From positions 124,001 to 188,000 of the forward strand of contig NZ_KB905165.1 in assembly GCF_000378625.1 (NCBI RefSeq): a stretch of DNA of 64,000 nucleotides, in the 5' to 3' direction. The position numbers and the translations under genes are program-made. Shown piece by piece: positions 56,855 to 64,000 of the stretch (positions are counted from its first letter, which is position 1; every line of letters begins with the position of its first letter). Below the pieces are notes generated by a model. It ran no database searches and was not told the DNA's origin. It was given only the letters and a program-made list of their open reading frames with translations. This DNA is from Colwellia piezophila ATCC BAA-637. GTDB lineage: Bacteria > Pseudomonadota > Gammaproteobacteria > Enterobacterales > Alteromonadaceae.

Positions 56855-57625
56855 GTGAATAATATGACCGATACCGAGATTCCAGAGAAAGAACAGCGAT
56901 TAATAATTTTAGATACAGAAACAACCGGTATTAACCCTAGAGAAGGGCACCGAATTGTAGAGATTGGTTGTGTGGAAATGATAAACCGCCAATTAACAGG
57001 TCGTACCTATCACGCCTATATAAAACCGCTTGACCAACGTGGCAACGTGTTCGAAATGGAACAAGAGGTTATTAATATTCATGGTTTAACCAATGAATTC
57101 CTTAATGATAAACCTATCTTTTCACAAGTAGTTCATGAGTTTATCGAGTTTATTCGCGGTGCAGAATTGGTCATACATAACTCCAAGTTTGATGTTGGCT
57201 TTATGGATCATGAATTCTCAATCTTTAATTCCATGGCGCGCAGTCAAGATAAAGTGCCGATGACTGAAGATATCTGTACCATTACCGATACGTTAAAAGT
57301 GTCAAAAGATAAATTGGGCTCACCAAAAACATTAGATTATTTAGCGAGATTTTACCGAGTAGACAAACTAGTAGACCGTACTTATCACGGGGCCCTAATT
57401 GATGCGCAACTACTGGCCTATGTTTACATTGAAATGACGCGTCAGCAGTCAACATTAGATTTTTCAGTGGGTGATGGTAGCGGAGCTGATGCTAATGCCA
57501 TAAGACGAATATCCTCGAATCGTAATAAATTAAAGATTATTACGGCTTCGGCCGATGAATTAAAAGCACATGCCGATCGCATTGCGGTAATCGCCAAAAA
57601 AGGAGGGGAACCACTTTGGAAATAA
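56855..57625 (+). CDS. dnaQ: DnaQ, DNA polymerase III epsilon subunit (proofreading exonuclease)
   Basis: 256 aa if the GTG at 56855 is used; AAGG lies seven bases before it and MTDTEIPEKEQRL follows three codons in. Open frame continues upstream to 56807 but is less like the family. Exonuclease motifs: Exo I LDTETTG, Exo II HNSKFDVGFM and Exo III with YHGALIDAQLLAYVY. The C-terminal tail contains the region that binds the alpha subunit. It proofreads during replication. It overlaps the next gene by ten bases. Confidence 0.94.
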   Translation: MNNMTDTEIPEKEQRLIILDTETTGINPREGHRIVEIGCVEMINRQLTGRTYHAYIKPLDQRGNVFEMEQEVINIHGLTNEFLNDKPIFSQVVHEFIEFIRGAELVIHNSKFDVGFMDHEFSIFNSMARSQDKVPMTEDICTITDTLKVSKDKLGSPKTLDYLARFYRVDKLVDRTYHGALIDAQLLAYVYIEMTRQQSTLDFSVGDGSGADANAIRRISSNRNKLKIITASADELKAHADRIAVIAKKGGEPLWK

Positions 57626-58989
57626 ATTTACATCACCAAAATTACAGTCAACCCGCTAACGTAGTGAGTTTGAGTGTTGCTATGGTTTTGTTTTTTGTAT
57701 CATTTAACGCAGCGGCATTTTTTGCTGGCGATATAGCTAATAGCGACAATAAACCTAAACTGACTAAAAAAACCGTTGAATATTACCAGAGTGATAATGC
57801 CACTAATCAAATTCCCTATTTCGATAACCGCTTTCGCCTAGATGCTGATATAGATGAAATAACGTTAATTTTTTATCGTAAGCAAGGCAGTAAGCCTATT
57901 ATTCTCATTAGGCCGGACGGTAGTAAAATAAGAGTCAATGAATTTGACCTTGATAAAGTTGAGTGGTTTGATGACACCACTTTTGACATGATTAAGATAA
58001 AGCAGCCTATGCCTGGGCCTTGGCAAGCAGTAGGTAATATTCTACCCAATAGCCAAATACTAGTGGTCTCAGATATTAAAATTTCCGTTGAGCCTTTACC
58101 GGAAATTGTTTTTTCGGGGGAAACACTGAAAGTTGAGGGGAAACTCTTTAATGGTGACGATCCGATAAATAGCCCACACTTCAAGCGTGTAGTGAAACTA
58201 GATGTTAATTTTTATAGTACCAATAATTCAAAGTATGAAAACTTTGGTGCTGATGCGATTAAAGTCAGCTCTTTTCGGGATGATGGTTATGGTCTAGATG
58301 AATATGCTAATGATAATATCTTTACCGGCGAATTTGTTTTAGATTTTGCTCCAGGGGAATGGCAACCCGTTTACCTAGTAAAATTACCCATGGCGACGCG
58401 AGAGTTAAGGCAAACCCCGATCTTATTGCAAAATACACCGGTGAAAATTAGCATTGTGCAATCACAAGATTCAGATAAACCCCATCAAGTACTGTTCTCG
58501 ATAGACCCAAGTTTTACTGATCCTAATAGTTTTGTTTTTCAAGGGAAATTTACCTTCCCGGATAAGCAAATCGAACCCTTTTCTATTATGGAAGGCGAAG
58601 GTGATAGTAGGGCGATAACGATGACTAATACCGAGCCCGGTATATATCGTATCAATGTCAGTGCTTTTGGCAAAACAATAACAGGGCGAGAGTTTCGCTT
58701 AGTGGTACCAGAATTTAGCTTTAATGTTGAAGTTGCTGATAACCTCGATAACATTACCAATGGCGATGAAGTCACTGCCGTTACCTCTACGACTCAACGT
58801 CAAGGTACAGATGAACTACTTGCTCAATCAGCAGAAAGTACTGCGTTGGCTTTATTAGAACAGAAAAAAGCACAAGCAGAGCAAGAACAAGAAACGATTT
58901 TACTCATCATCGCTGGTAACAGTGCCATAGTACTGATTGCGGTTGTTTTGTTTTTTACTTTACGTAGAAAGAAAGTAAAAACCAAGTAA
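57616..58989 (+). CDS. TIGR03503-type envelope protein
   Basis: 457 aa. N-terminal signal segment (about 17-38), a large extracytoplasmic beta-rich region, and a C-terminal membrane helix (about 432-450) followed by RRKKVKTK, giving a type I topology. Internal blocks such as FDNRFRLDADIDEITLIFYR and GYGLDEYANDNIFTGEF fit the TIGR03503 family known from Shewanella and relatives. A helical Gln/Glu-rich segment (AQAEQEQE) precedes the membrane helix. Function unknown. The start overlaps the end of dnaQ by ten bases. Confidence 0.75.
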   Translation: MEINLHHQNYSQPANVVSLSVAMVLFFVSFNAAAFFAGDIANSDNKPKLTKKTVEYYQSDNATNQIPYFDNRFRLDADIDEITLIFYRKQGSKPIILIRPDGSKIRVNEFDLDKVEWFDDTTFDMIKIKQPMPGPWQAVGNILPNSQILVVSDIKISVEPLPEIVFSGETLKVEGKLFNGDDPINSPHFKRVVKLDVNFYSTNNSKYENFGADAIKVSSFRDDGYGLDEYANDNIFTGEFVLDFAPGEWQPVYLVKLPMATRELRQTPILLQNTPVKISIVQSQDSDKPHQVLFSIDPSFTDPNSFVFQGKFTFPDKQIEPFSIMEGEGDSRAITMTNTEPGIYRINVSAFGKTITGREFRLVVPEFSFNVEVADNLDNITNGDEVTAVTSTTQRQGTDELLAQSAESTALALLEQKKAQAEQEQETILLIIAGNSAIVLIAVVLFFTLRRKKVKTK

Positions 58990-59095
58990 GTTGAATGCTA
59001 TTGTACTAAAGTGAGCGAAATGGGGTGAAATATGCTTTGATTTTCATCAGATTGCTCGTCAAACGCTCAGGCAGTAAGTTTTATTAAAAAAGTGG

Positions 59096-59124
59096 TTGAC
59101 TGCGTCGCGTCATAACCGTATTAT
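59096..59124 (+). promoter_or_regulatory. Strong sigma70 promoter for the tRNA-Asp cluster
   Basis: TTGACT (59096-59101), a 17-base spacer and TATTAT (59119-59124), each one mismatch from consensus, are followed by a GC-rich discriminator (CTCGCCGC) typical of stringently controlled stable-RNA promoters. Transcription would start near 59131, about 85 bases before the first tRNA. Confidence 0.8.
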
Positions 59125-59215
59125 CTCGCCGCATTCAACGACATGTTGTTGAAGCAGAAGATAAGTCGGAGTGATTGGTTTAGGTCAATTAAACTAGCTT
59201 ATAACAGAATATAGC

Positions 59216-59292
59216 GGAGTGGTAGTTCAGTTGGTTAGAATACCGGCCTGTCACGCCGGGGGTCGCGGGTTCGAGTCCCGTCCACTCCGCCA
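59216..59292 (+). tRNA. tRNA-Asp (GTC), copy 1
   Basis: 77 bases with a complete cloverleaf: acceptor GGAGTGG / CCACTCC, anticodon loop CTGTCAC (anticodon GTC) on the stem CCGGC / GCCGG, T-arm GCGGG TTCGAGT CCCGT, discriminator G and encoded CCA. Confidence 0.97.
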
Positions 59293-59359
59293 ATTTTGTT
59301 TAAAATCATCATAGTTGATGCGAAGTAAGATTCGTTAAAATCTGCAAGCGAAATGTAGC

Positions 59360-59436
59360 GGAGTGGTAGTTCAGTTGGTTAGAATACCGGCCTGTCACGC
59401 CGGGGGTCGCGGGTTCGAGTCCCGTCCACTCCGCCA
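59360..59436 (+). tRNA. tRNA-Asp (GTC), copy 2
   Basis: Identical to copy 1. The spacer after copy 1 (from AATTTTGTT through AAGTAAGATTCGTTAAA) is repeated almost exactly after copy 2, showing tandem duplication of a tRNA-plus-spacer unit. Confidence 0.97.
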
Positions 59437-59502
59437 ATTTTGTTAAAAATCATCATAGTTGATGCGAAGTAAGATTCGTTAAAGTCTTAATGCAAAGATC
59501 GC

Positions 59503-59593
59503 GGAGTGGTAGTTCAGTTGGTTAGCTTTTTATAAGATAATCGGCCTGTCACACCGGATGGCTTTTAGCGGGTTCGAGTCCCGTTCACTTACC
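59503..59593 (+). pseudogene. Degenerate tRNA-Asp copy with insertions
   Basis: About 91 bases. The 5' half begins like the intact copies (GGAGTGGTAGTTCAGTTGG), then an extra stretch (CTTTTTATAAG) sits in the D-arm region. The anticodon loop CTGTCAC survives, but its stem has lost a pair, the variable region is enlarged (ATGGCTTTTA), the 3' acceptor strand reads TCACTTA and the CCA is gone. T-arm is intact. Probably a tRNA pseudogene. Confidence 0.8.
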
Positions 59594-59623
59594 TAGTGAT
59601 AAACTCGAAGTAACAAAATATGC

Positions 59624-59700
59624 GGAGTGGTAGTTCAGTTGGTTAGAATACCGGCCTGTCACGCCGGGGGTCGCGGGTTCGAGTCCCGTCCACTCCGCCA
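59624..59700 (+). tRNA. tRNA-Asp (GTC), copy 3 intact
   Basis: Identical to copies 1 and 2, with encoded CCA. Last of the cluster. Confidence 0.97.
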
Positions 59701-59723
59701 ATTTTGTTTATAATTAAGTATTA

Positions 59724-59751
59724 AATTTTCTAGCATTCTGTCTAGAAAATT
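59724..59751 (+). terminator. AT-rich hairpin after the tRNA cluster
   Basis: AATTTTCTAG and CTAGAAAATT pair over ten bp with an eight-base loop, 24 bases after the last tRNA. No T run follows, so it may be a processing or weak termination signal. Confidence 0.4.
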
Positions 59752-59760
59752 GATTGCAAA

Positions 59761-59810
59761 CCAATCATAACCAATCATAACCAATCATAACCAATCAAAA
59801 CCAATGTTAA
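59761..59810. repeat. Ten-base tandem repeat, five units
   Basis: CCAATCATAA three times, then CCAATCAAAA and CCAATGTTAA. It lies in the 575-base gap between the tRNA cluster and the acyl-CoA dehydrogenase gene. Another small tandem of TAGACTT occurs near 60026. Otherwise the gap up to about 60190 holds nothing I recognise. Confidence 0.9.
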
Positions 59811-60197
59811 TTCAAAAATAAAGCATAACCATTAATCAGCCTTTCTCTTAGCTTCTCAGTCCAATCATGACTGTTAAATTTGGCTAACATCAATCAAATT
59901 CATTCAGACCACTTCCAGTGTTAATTTAAAGCCAATAAATGGCCAATTATCTGTAATACCAATCGGACTAATTAATCCGCCAAAATTTCTTACTCGATTC
60001 ATTTTTAATTCGCCAATGTTCATTTAGACTTTAGACTTTAGAACTTGATGCGCTTTATTAGCGAAGTTAACCTGCAGTTCCTTACTCTTGTCAGATCTTA
60101 AGTCATTTCAACCGCTGATTCGCTGCTGAATTAGCAGAGTAAATACAATTAAACAGTAATTTTTTTGATGATTTTTTCTAAAAAATAAAAAAACAGC

Positions 60198-60227
60198 TTG
60201 AATTAGTGGTACGACCAGTGCTTTAAT
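60198..60227 (+). promoter_or_regulatory. Promoter with a FadR-type operator in its spacer
   Basis: A -35-like TTGAAT (60198-60203) and -10-like TTTAAT (60222-60227) are 18 bases apart. The spacer contains TAGTGGTACGACCAGTG (60204-60220), whose core TGGTACGACCAG equals the core of the E. coli fadB FadR operator as I recall it. A repressor here would block RNA polymerase directly. TSS would be near 60233 and GGGAGAAGG precedes the ATG at 60276. Confidence 0.7.
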
Positions 60228-60275
60228 CTAGGCATAAGTTAATAATTACATCGCTAAAATGATGGGAGAAGGTTA

Positions 60276-62096
60276 ATGCTAAGTTATAAAGCACCAATAG
60301 CAGATATTAAATTTTTGATTGAAGATGTGTTCAAGTATTATGATCATTATAAAAAATATGAAGAATTTGAAGAAGCTAGTCCTGACCTAGTCGATGCTAT
60401 TCTTCAAGAATGTGCAAAGTTTAGTGAAAATGTATTATTACCTTTATATCAAAGTGGTGATAAAGAAGGTTGTACGTTTGATAACGGTAAGGTAACCACA
60501 CCAAAAGGTTTCAAAGAAGCTTACCAACAGTATATTGATGGTGGCTGGTCTTCGTTACCCCATTCAATAGAACATGGCGGACAAGGTTTACCACCTTCAT
60601 TAGGTCTGGTGCAATCAGAAATGACAGGCACGGCTAACTGGTCTTGGGCTATGTATCCTGGGCTCAGCCATGGGGCAATGAATACTATCAACACCCATGG
60701 TAATGATAAACAAAAAGAGCTGTATTTAACGCGTTTAATTCAGGGTACTTGGACAGGTACTATGTGTTTAACTGAACCACAATGTGGTACCGATTTAGGG
60801 CAAGTTAAAACGAAAGCAGAGCCAAATGGCGATGGTACATACAATATCACCGGTACGAAAATATTTATTTCTGCGGGTGATCATGACTTAACTGATAACA
60901 TTATTCATATTGTACTAGCAAGATTACCTGACGCGCCAAAAGGTACTCGTGGTATTTCATTATTTATTGTACCAAAAATCAAAGCGGATGCAGAGGGTAC
61001 GCTAGGTGATGCAAACAATGTTACTTGTGGCTCAATAGAAGACAAAATGGGCATTAAGGCCTCTGCAACAGCGGTACTTAATTTTGACAATGCCGTTGGT
61101 ACGCTAATAGGCCCAGAAAATAAAGGCTTAGAATGTATGTTCACCTTTATGAATACAGCACGTATCGGTACGGCGTTACAAGGGGTTTGTTCATCAGAGT
61201 TAGCTTTCCAAAACTCTTTGATTTATGCTAAAGAACGTCTATCTATGCGCTCTCTTACCGGTAAAAAATTCCCAGATCAAGTCGCCGATCCAATTATAGT
61301 TCATCCCGATGTACGTAAAATGCTGATGACACAAAAAGTGATCTCAGAAGGCGGCAGGGCAATGATTTATTATACCGCCAAAATTCTTGACGATATTTCT
61401 ATGGCAAAAACAGAAGAACAGCGTTTAGCCGCAGATGATCGCTTAGGTTTTATAACGCCTATCTTAAAAGCTTTTTTAACTGAACTTGGCTCTGAAAGTG
61501 CAAATCATGGTTTGCAAATATTTGGTGGTCACGGTTATATAAAAGAGTGGGGCATGGAGCAAATAGTCAGGGATGCAAGAATCGCGACGCTTTATGAAGG
61601 TACCACGGGCATACAGGCTTTAGATTTATTAGGTCGTAAAATACTAATGACGCGTGGTAAGTCGTTAAATGATTTCACCAAAGAAGTACTTATCTTCTGT
61701 AAAGACAACAGTTTAATTTCAGGTAATCCTCATAAACGTCAAATGAATCGCTTTATCTGGCCATTAGGCAAAGCTATTGCTAACTGGCAACAGTATTCAG
61801 TACGTTTAGGACTTAAAGCTAAGTCGAATAGAGACGTTGTTGGCTCGGCATCAGTCGACTTCTTGATGTATTCTGGCTATATCGTAATGGCTTATTTCTG
61901 GGCGCAAATGGCGCAAACAGCTTATGAAAAGCTGGCCGGAGATGTGGAGAATCGTGATTTCTATCGTGCAAAAATAAAAAGTGCAGAGTTTTATTTTGAG
62001 CGTATGTTACCTAGAACGAAGTCATTATCAAAAACTATGATGGCTGATCCAAAAACCTTAATGCAGCTTGATCCAGAATTAATGTCTTTCCTTTAA
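60276..62096 (+). CDS. Acyl-CoA dehydrogenase of the 600-residue (DmdC/FadE-like) type
   Basis: 606 aa, longer than the 380-aa short/medium-chain enzymes. N-terminal, middle (CLTEPQCGTDLGQVKTKAEP, FAD/substrate region) and C-terminal domains of the fold are present, plus the extra C-terminal helical extension of this subgroup. The catalytic Glu is E441 in ATLYEGTTGIQ; FGGHGYIKEWGMEQI precedes it. The subgroup includes long-chain acyl-CoA dehydrogenases and the DMSP-pathway enzyme DmdC (3-methylmercaptopropionyl-CoA dehydrogenase). The FadR-type operator in front favours fatty-acid substrates. It is convergent with fadE. Confidence 0.9.
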   Translation: MLSYKAPIADIKFLIEDVFKYYDHYKKYEEFEEASPDLVDAILQECAKFSENVLLPLYQSGDKEGCTFDNGKVTTPKGFKEAYQQYIDGGWSSLPHSIEHGGQGLPPSLGLVQSEMTGTANWSWAMYPGLSHGAMNTINTHGNDKQKELYLTRLIQGTWTGTMCLTEPQCGTDLGQVKTKAEPNGDGTYNITGTKIFISAGDHDLTDNIIHIVLARLPDAPKGTRGISLFIVPKIKADAEGTLGDANNVTCGSIEDKMGIKASATAVLNFDNAVGTLIGPENKGLECMFTFMNTARIGTALQGVCSSELAFQNSLIYAKERLSMRSLTGKKFPDQVADPIIVHPDVRKMLMTQKVISEGGRAMIYYTAKILDDISMAKTEEQRLAADDRLGFITPILKAFLTELGSESANHGLQIFGGHGYIKEWGMEQIVRDARIATLYEGTTGIQALDLLGRKILMTRGKSLNDFTKEVLIFCKDNSLISGNPHKRQMNRFIWPLGKAIANWQQYSVRLGLKAKSNRDVVGSASVDFLMYSGYIVMAYFWAQMAQTAYEKLAGDVENRDFYRAKIKSAEFYFERMLPRTKSLSKTMMADPKTLMQLDPELMSFL

Positions 62097-62165
62097 GGCA
62101 TAATACGTTATCTTAATGCGAAACTTGATTGATATGGGCTAGTCACGGTTAACTTTATCAATACT

Positions 62166-62204
62166 AAAAAAGCACGGTATATATTATATATACCGTGCTT
62201 TTTT
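62166..62204. terminator. Bidirectional terminator between two acyl-CoA dehydrogenase genes
   Basis: A perfect 18-bp stem (AAAAAAGCACGGTATATA with TATATACCGTGCTTTTTT) and a TTA loop serve both converging genes. The 311 bases from here to the fadE stop contain nothing else I recognise. Confidence 0.92.
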
Positions 62205-62515
62205 ATGTTTAGGTGTTTTTGTTAATGTTATGTTTGATGTGAACCAACTATTCGTTGTGTTGGTTGGTTGGTCAATTAACGGATCACCGGTAATGAATAC
62301 ATTGGCTATATAGCAATAACTGTTAGGTCTATCTTGAGCGCTAGTAACGCCTTTATTTATTTACCCCGATACAAGTTCATCAAGTTAACAATCTTTACGG
62401 CTAGATTTAAAGCCAGGCGTAGTTAACGCGACATGTTAAAGCTGATTACAAGTCGCAGTAGTTTTGTCTTGGCTATTTTCGATGTTCCACAGCGCTATGA
62501 TGGTGCAATTATTCG

Positions 62516-64000
62516 TTAATTGTGCGTGTTTGCTGTTAATTCATTATGATCAAAATCATCAACAGCTATTACCCACTGTCTTGAAATCTCGGCGGCAATT
62601 AATAGTTCCGCTTCATCTTTTGAAATAATACTTTCTGCTAGCCCAAGATCAGCTACTTTATTTAACTGATAAAAAGGCAGCTTTTTATCAAGGGCCTGAC
62701 AAACTTTATCAAAAATTGGTTCACAGTTAATGATATCTTCAAGTGCTTGCTCTAATTTGCCAAAAATATTATTACCATCGCGAGTTAAGTATTGACCTTG
62801 GCCCAAACGAGTACGGCTGGCATTAGGGCTTTGTAATAATTGGGCTACTTTATGTGCAATCTCATCACTAGGCTTGTGAAGCCATGTACCTAAAGGAAGT
62901 ATGATCATACGCAATAGCTTGGCTATTATTCTATTGGGAAAGTTATTGATAAGCTCGTCAATGGCATGTTGTATTTCATAAAGGCTATCTTCAACCGCAT
63001 ACTGTACAAAGGGCAGGTCATCATGTTTTCTGCCTTCATCATTAAAGCGCTTCAAAGTTGCACTTGCTAAGTACAAGTGACTCAATATATCGCCGAGTCT
63101 TGCTGATATTCGCTCTTTACGTTTTAAATCAGCCCCTAATGACAACATAGCAATATCAGAAAGCATGGCTAAGTTAGCGCTAAAGCGAGTAAGTAATTGA
63201 TAATAACGGCGGGTTTCATCATCGAACGGGCTATTCAATAGACGTGATCCGGTGAGAGAACACCATAAACTACGGCTAATATTGCTGATGCAAAAACCAA
63301 TATGACCAAAGAGCGCGTGGTCAAAATCATTTAGAGCCTGTTCACTATCACTGTTGTTAGCCGCCTCTAACTCAGCCAATACATAGGGGTGACAACGAAT
63401 TGCACCTTGACCATAGATGATCAAACTTCGGGTAAGAATGTTTGCCCCTTCCACCGTGACGGCGATTGGTGCACCTTGGTAACCTCGGGCAAGGTAATTA
63501 TTAGGGCCCATACAAATACCTTTACCGCCATGAATATCCATGGCATCGATGATAGATGAGCGCATTTTTTCAGTGAGATGATATTTAGCGATAGCTGAAA
63601 TCACTGACGGCTTTTCACCCAAATCGATTGCCCCCGTTGACATCGTCGTCACCGCGTCCATGAGATAAGCGTTGGCACCTATGCGAGCAAGAGGCTCTTC
63701 AATACCTTCCATTTTACCAATGGGCATTTTAAATTGACGTCTTATTCGACTATATGCACCAGTAGCTAAGGCCACGGTCTTAATACCACCGGCACTATTT
63801 GACGGCAAAGTGATCGCTCGGCCGATAGCAAGACACTCCACTAACATACGCCAACCTTGTCCGGCCATTTCAGCGCCGCCAATAATAAAATCTAATGGTA
63901 CAAATACTTCATCACCTTGTGTTGGACCATTTTGAAAGGGGATATTTAACGGAAAATGGCGACGACCAATCGTTATCCCCGCTAAATTTGTCGGGATAAG
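62516..64000 (-). CDS. fadE: FadE, acyl-CoA dehydrogenase (C-terminal 494 residues; start beyond the window)
   Basis: The minus-strand frame is open to the window edge, so the gene is partial at its 5' end. It reads through [20 protein letters not shown] and [20 protein letters not shown], strongly conserved FadE blocks, then [21 protein letters not shown] and the long helical C-terminal domain. FadE (about 815 aa in E. coli) carries out the first step of beta-oxidation on medium- and long-chain acyl-CoAs. No initiation codon is called, since the ATG at 63868 lies inside the conserved domain. Whether it too is under FadR control lies outside this window. Confidence 0.93.
   Translation of the reverse strand, partial: LIPTNLAGITIGRRHFPLNIPFQNGPTQGDEVFVPLDFIIGGAEMAGQGWRMLVECLAIGRAITLPSNSAGGIKTVALATGAYSRIRRQFKMPIGKMEGIEEPLARIGANAYLMDAVTTMSTGAIDLGEKPSVISAIAKYHLTEKMRSSIIDAMDIHGGKGICMGPNNYLARGYQGAPIAVTVEGANILTRSLIIYGQGAIRCHPYVLAELEAANNSDSEQALNDFDHALFGHIGFCISNISRSLWCSLTGSRLLNSPFDDETRRYYQLLTRFSANLAMLSDIAMLSLGADLKRKERISARLGDILSHLYLASATLKRFNDEGRKHDDLPFVQYAVEDSLYEIQHAIDELINNFPNRIIAKLLRMIILPLGTWLHKPSDEIAHKVAQLLQSPNASRTRLGQGQYLTRDGNNIFGKLEQALEDIINCEPIFDKVCQALDKKLPFYQLNKVADLGLAESIISKDEAELLIAAEISRQWVIAVDDFDHNELTANTHN

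Overview
The window reads as the chromosome of an AT-rich marine gammaproteobacterium. Gene order (rsxABCDG; rimP-nusA-infB-rbfA-truB-rpsO-pnp-nlpI; gltA divergent from sdhCDAB-sucABCD; dnaQ next to a TIGR03503-type gene and a tRNA-Asp cluster), codon use and the repeat families fit Colwellia or a close relative in the Alteromonadales. The genus is an inference from gene content and order; no alignment was run. Almost all of the window is core genome. The accessory parts are a repeat island with two orphan genes at about 35.6-39.7 kb and scattered small secreted or hypothetical proteins.

Layout. 1-4.8 kb, minus strand: the Rsx/Rnf electron-transport operon (rsxA, B, C, D and the start of rsxG). 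4.9-6.9 kb: a CsrD-like degenerate GGDEF/EAL membrane protein. 7.2-17.1 kb, plus strand: the translation/transcription/RNA-decay cluster from rimP to pnp, with a terminator-bearing rimP leader, a terminator plus an eight-copy tetranucleotide repeat between infB and rbfA, and a promoter for rpsO. 17.2-19.8 kb: nlpI and a TPR-like protein with an HExxHxxGxxDEY metallopeptidase motif. 19.8-20.1 kb: a 360-bp MITE-like element. 20.7-23.3 kb: a cysteine desulfurase fused to a SufE/CsdE-type sulfur acceptor, convergent with tcdA. 23.6-35.6 kb: the TCA block, with gltA leftward and sdhCDAB-sucABCD rightward, broken up by several intergenic hairpins. SucB has two lipoyl domains.

35.6-39.7 kb: an orphan membrane protein, a composite repeat island (perfect 160-bp direct duplication, inverted repeats, REP-like hairpins) and a secreted class C beta-lactamase-like serine hydrolase. 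39.7-46.2 kb: trxC, an M9 (collagenase-type) lipoprotein, an EamA transporter, a CBS protein and small unknowns. 46.4-59 kb: hrpA, a PilZ protein, rlmI, acylphosphatase, cysK, a META lipoprotein, DUF599 and DUF2919 membrane proteins, dnaQ and a TIGR03503-type protein. 59.2-59.7 kb: three identical tRNA-Asp genes and one degenerate copy behind a strong promoter. 60.2-64 kb: a 606-aa acyl-CoA dehydrogenase with a FadR-type operator inside its promoter spacer, convergent with a partial fadE.

How it works together: the window links redox control (Rsx), ribosome maturation and RNA turnover, sulfur transfer (CsdA-E, TcdA, CysK) and carbon flow (beta-oxidation to acetyl-CoA, citrate synthase, then the 2-oxoglutarate-to-fumarate arm of the TCA cycle). 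I found no CRISPR array, prophage, integrase or recognisable defence operon. The best candidates for follow-up are the palindromic repeat modules shared by the MITE and the repeat island, the CsdA-CsdE fusion, the HExxH protein beside nlpI, the tandem lipoyl domains and the FadR operator.
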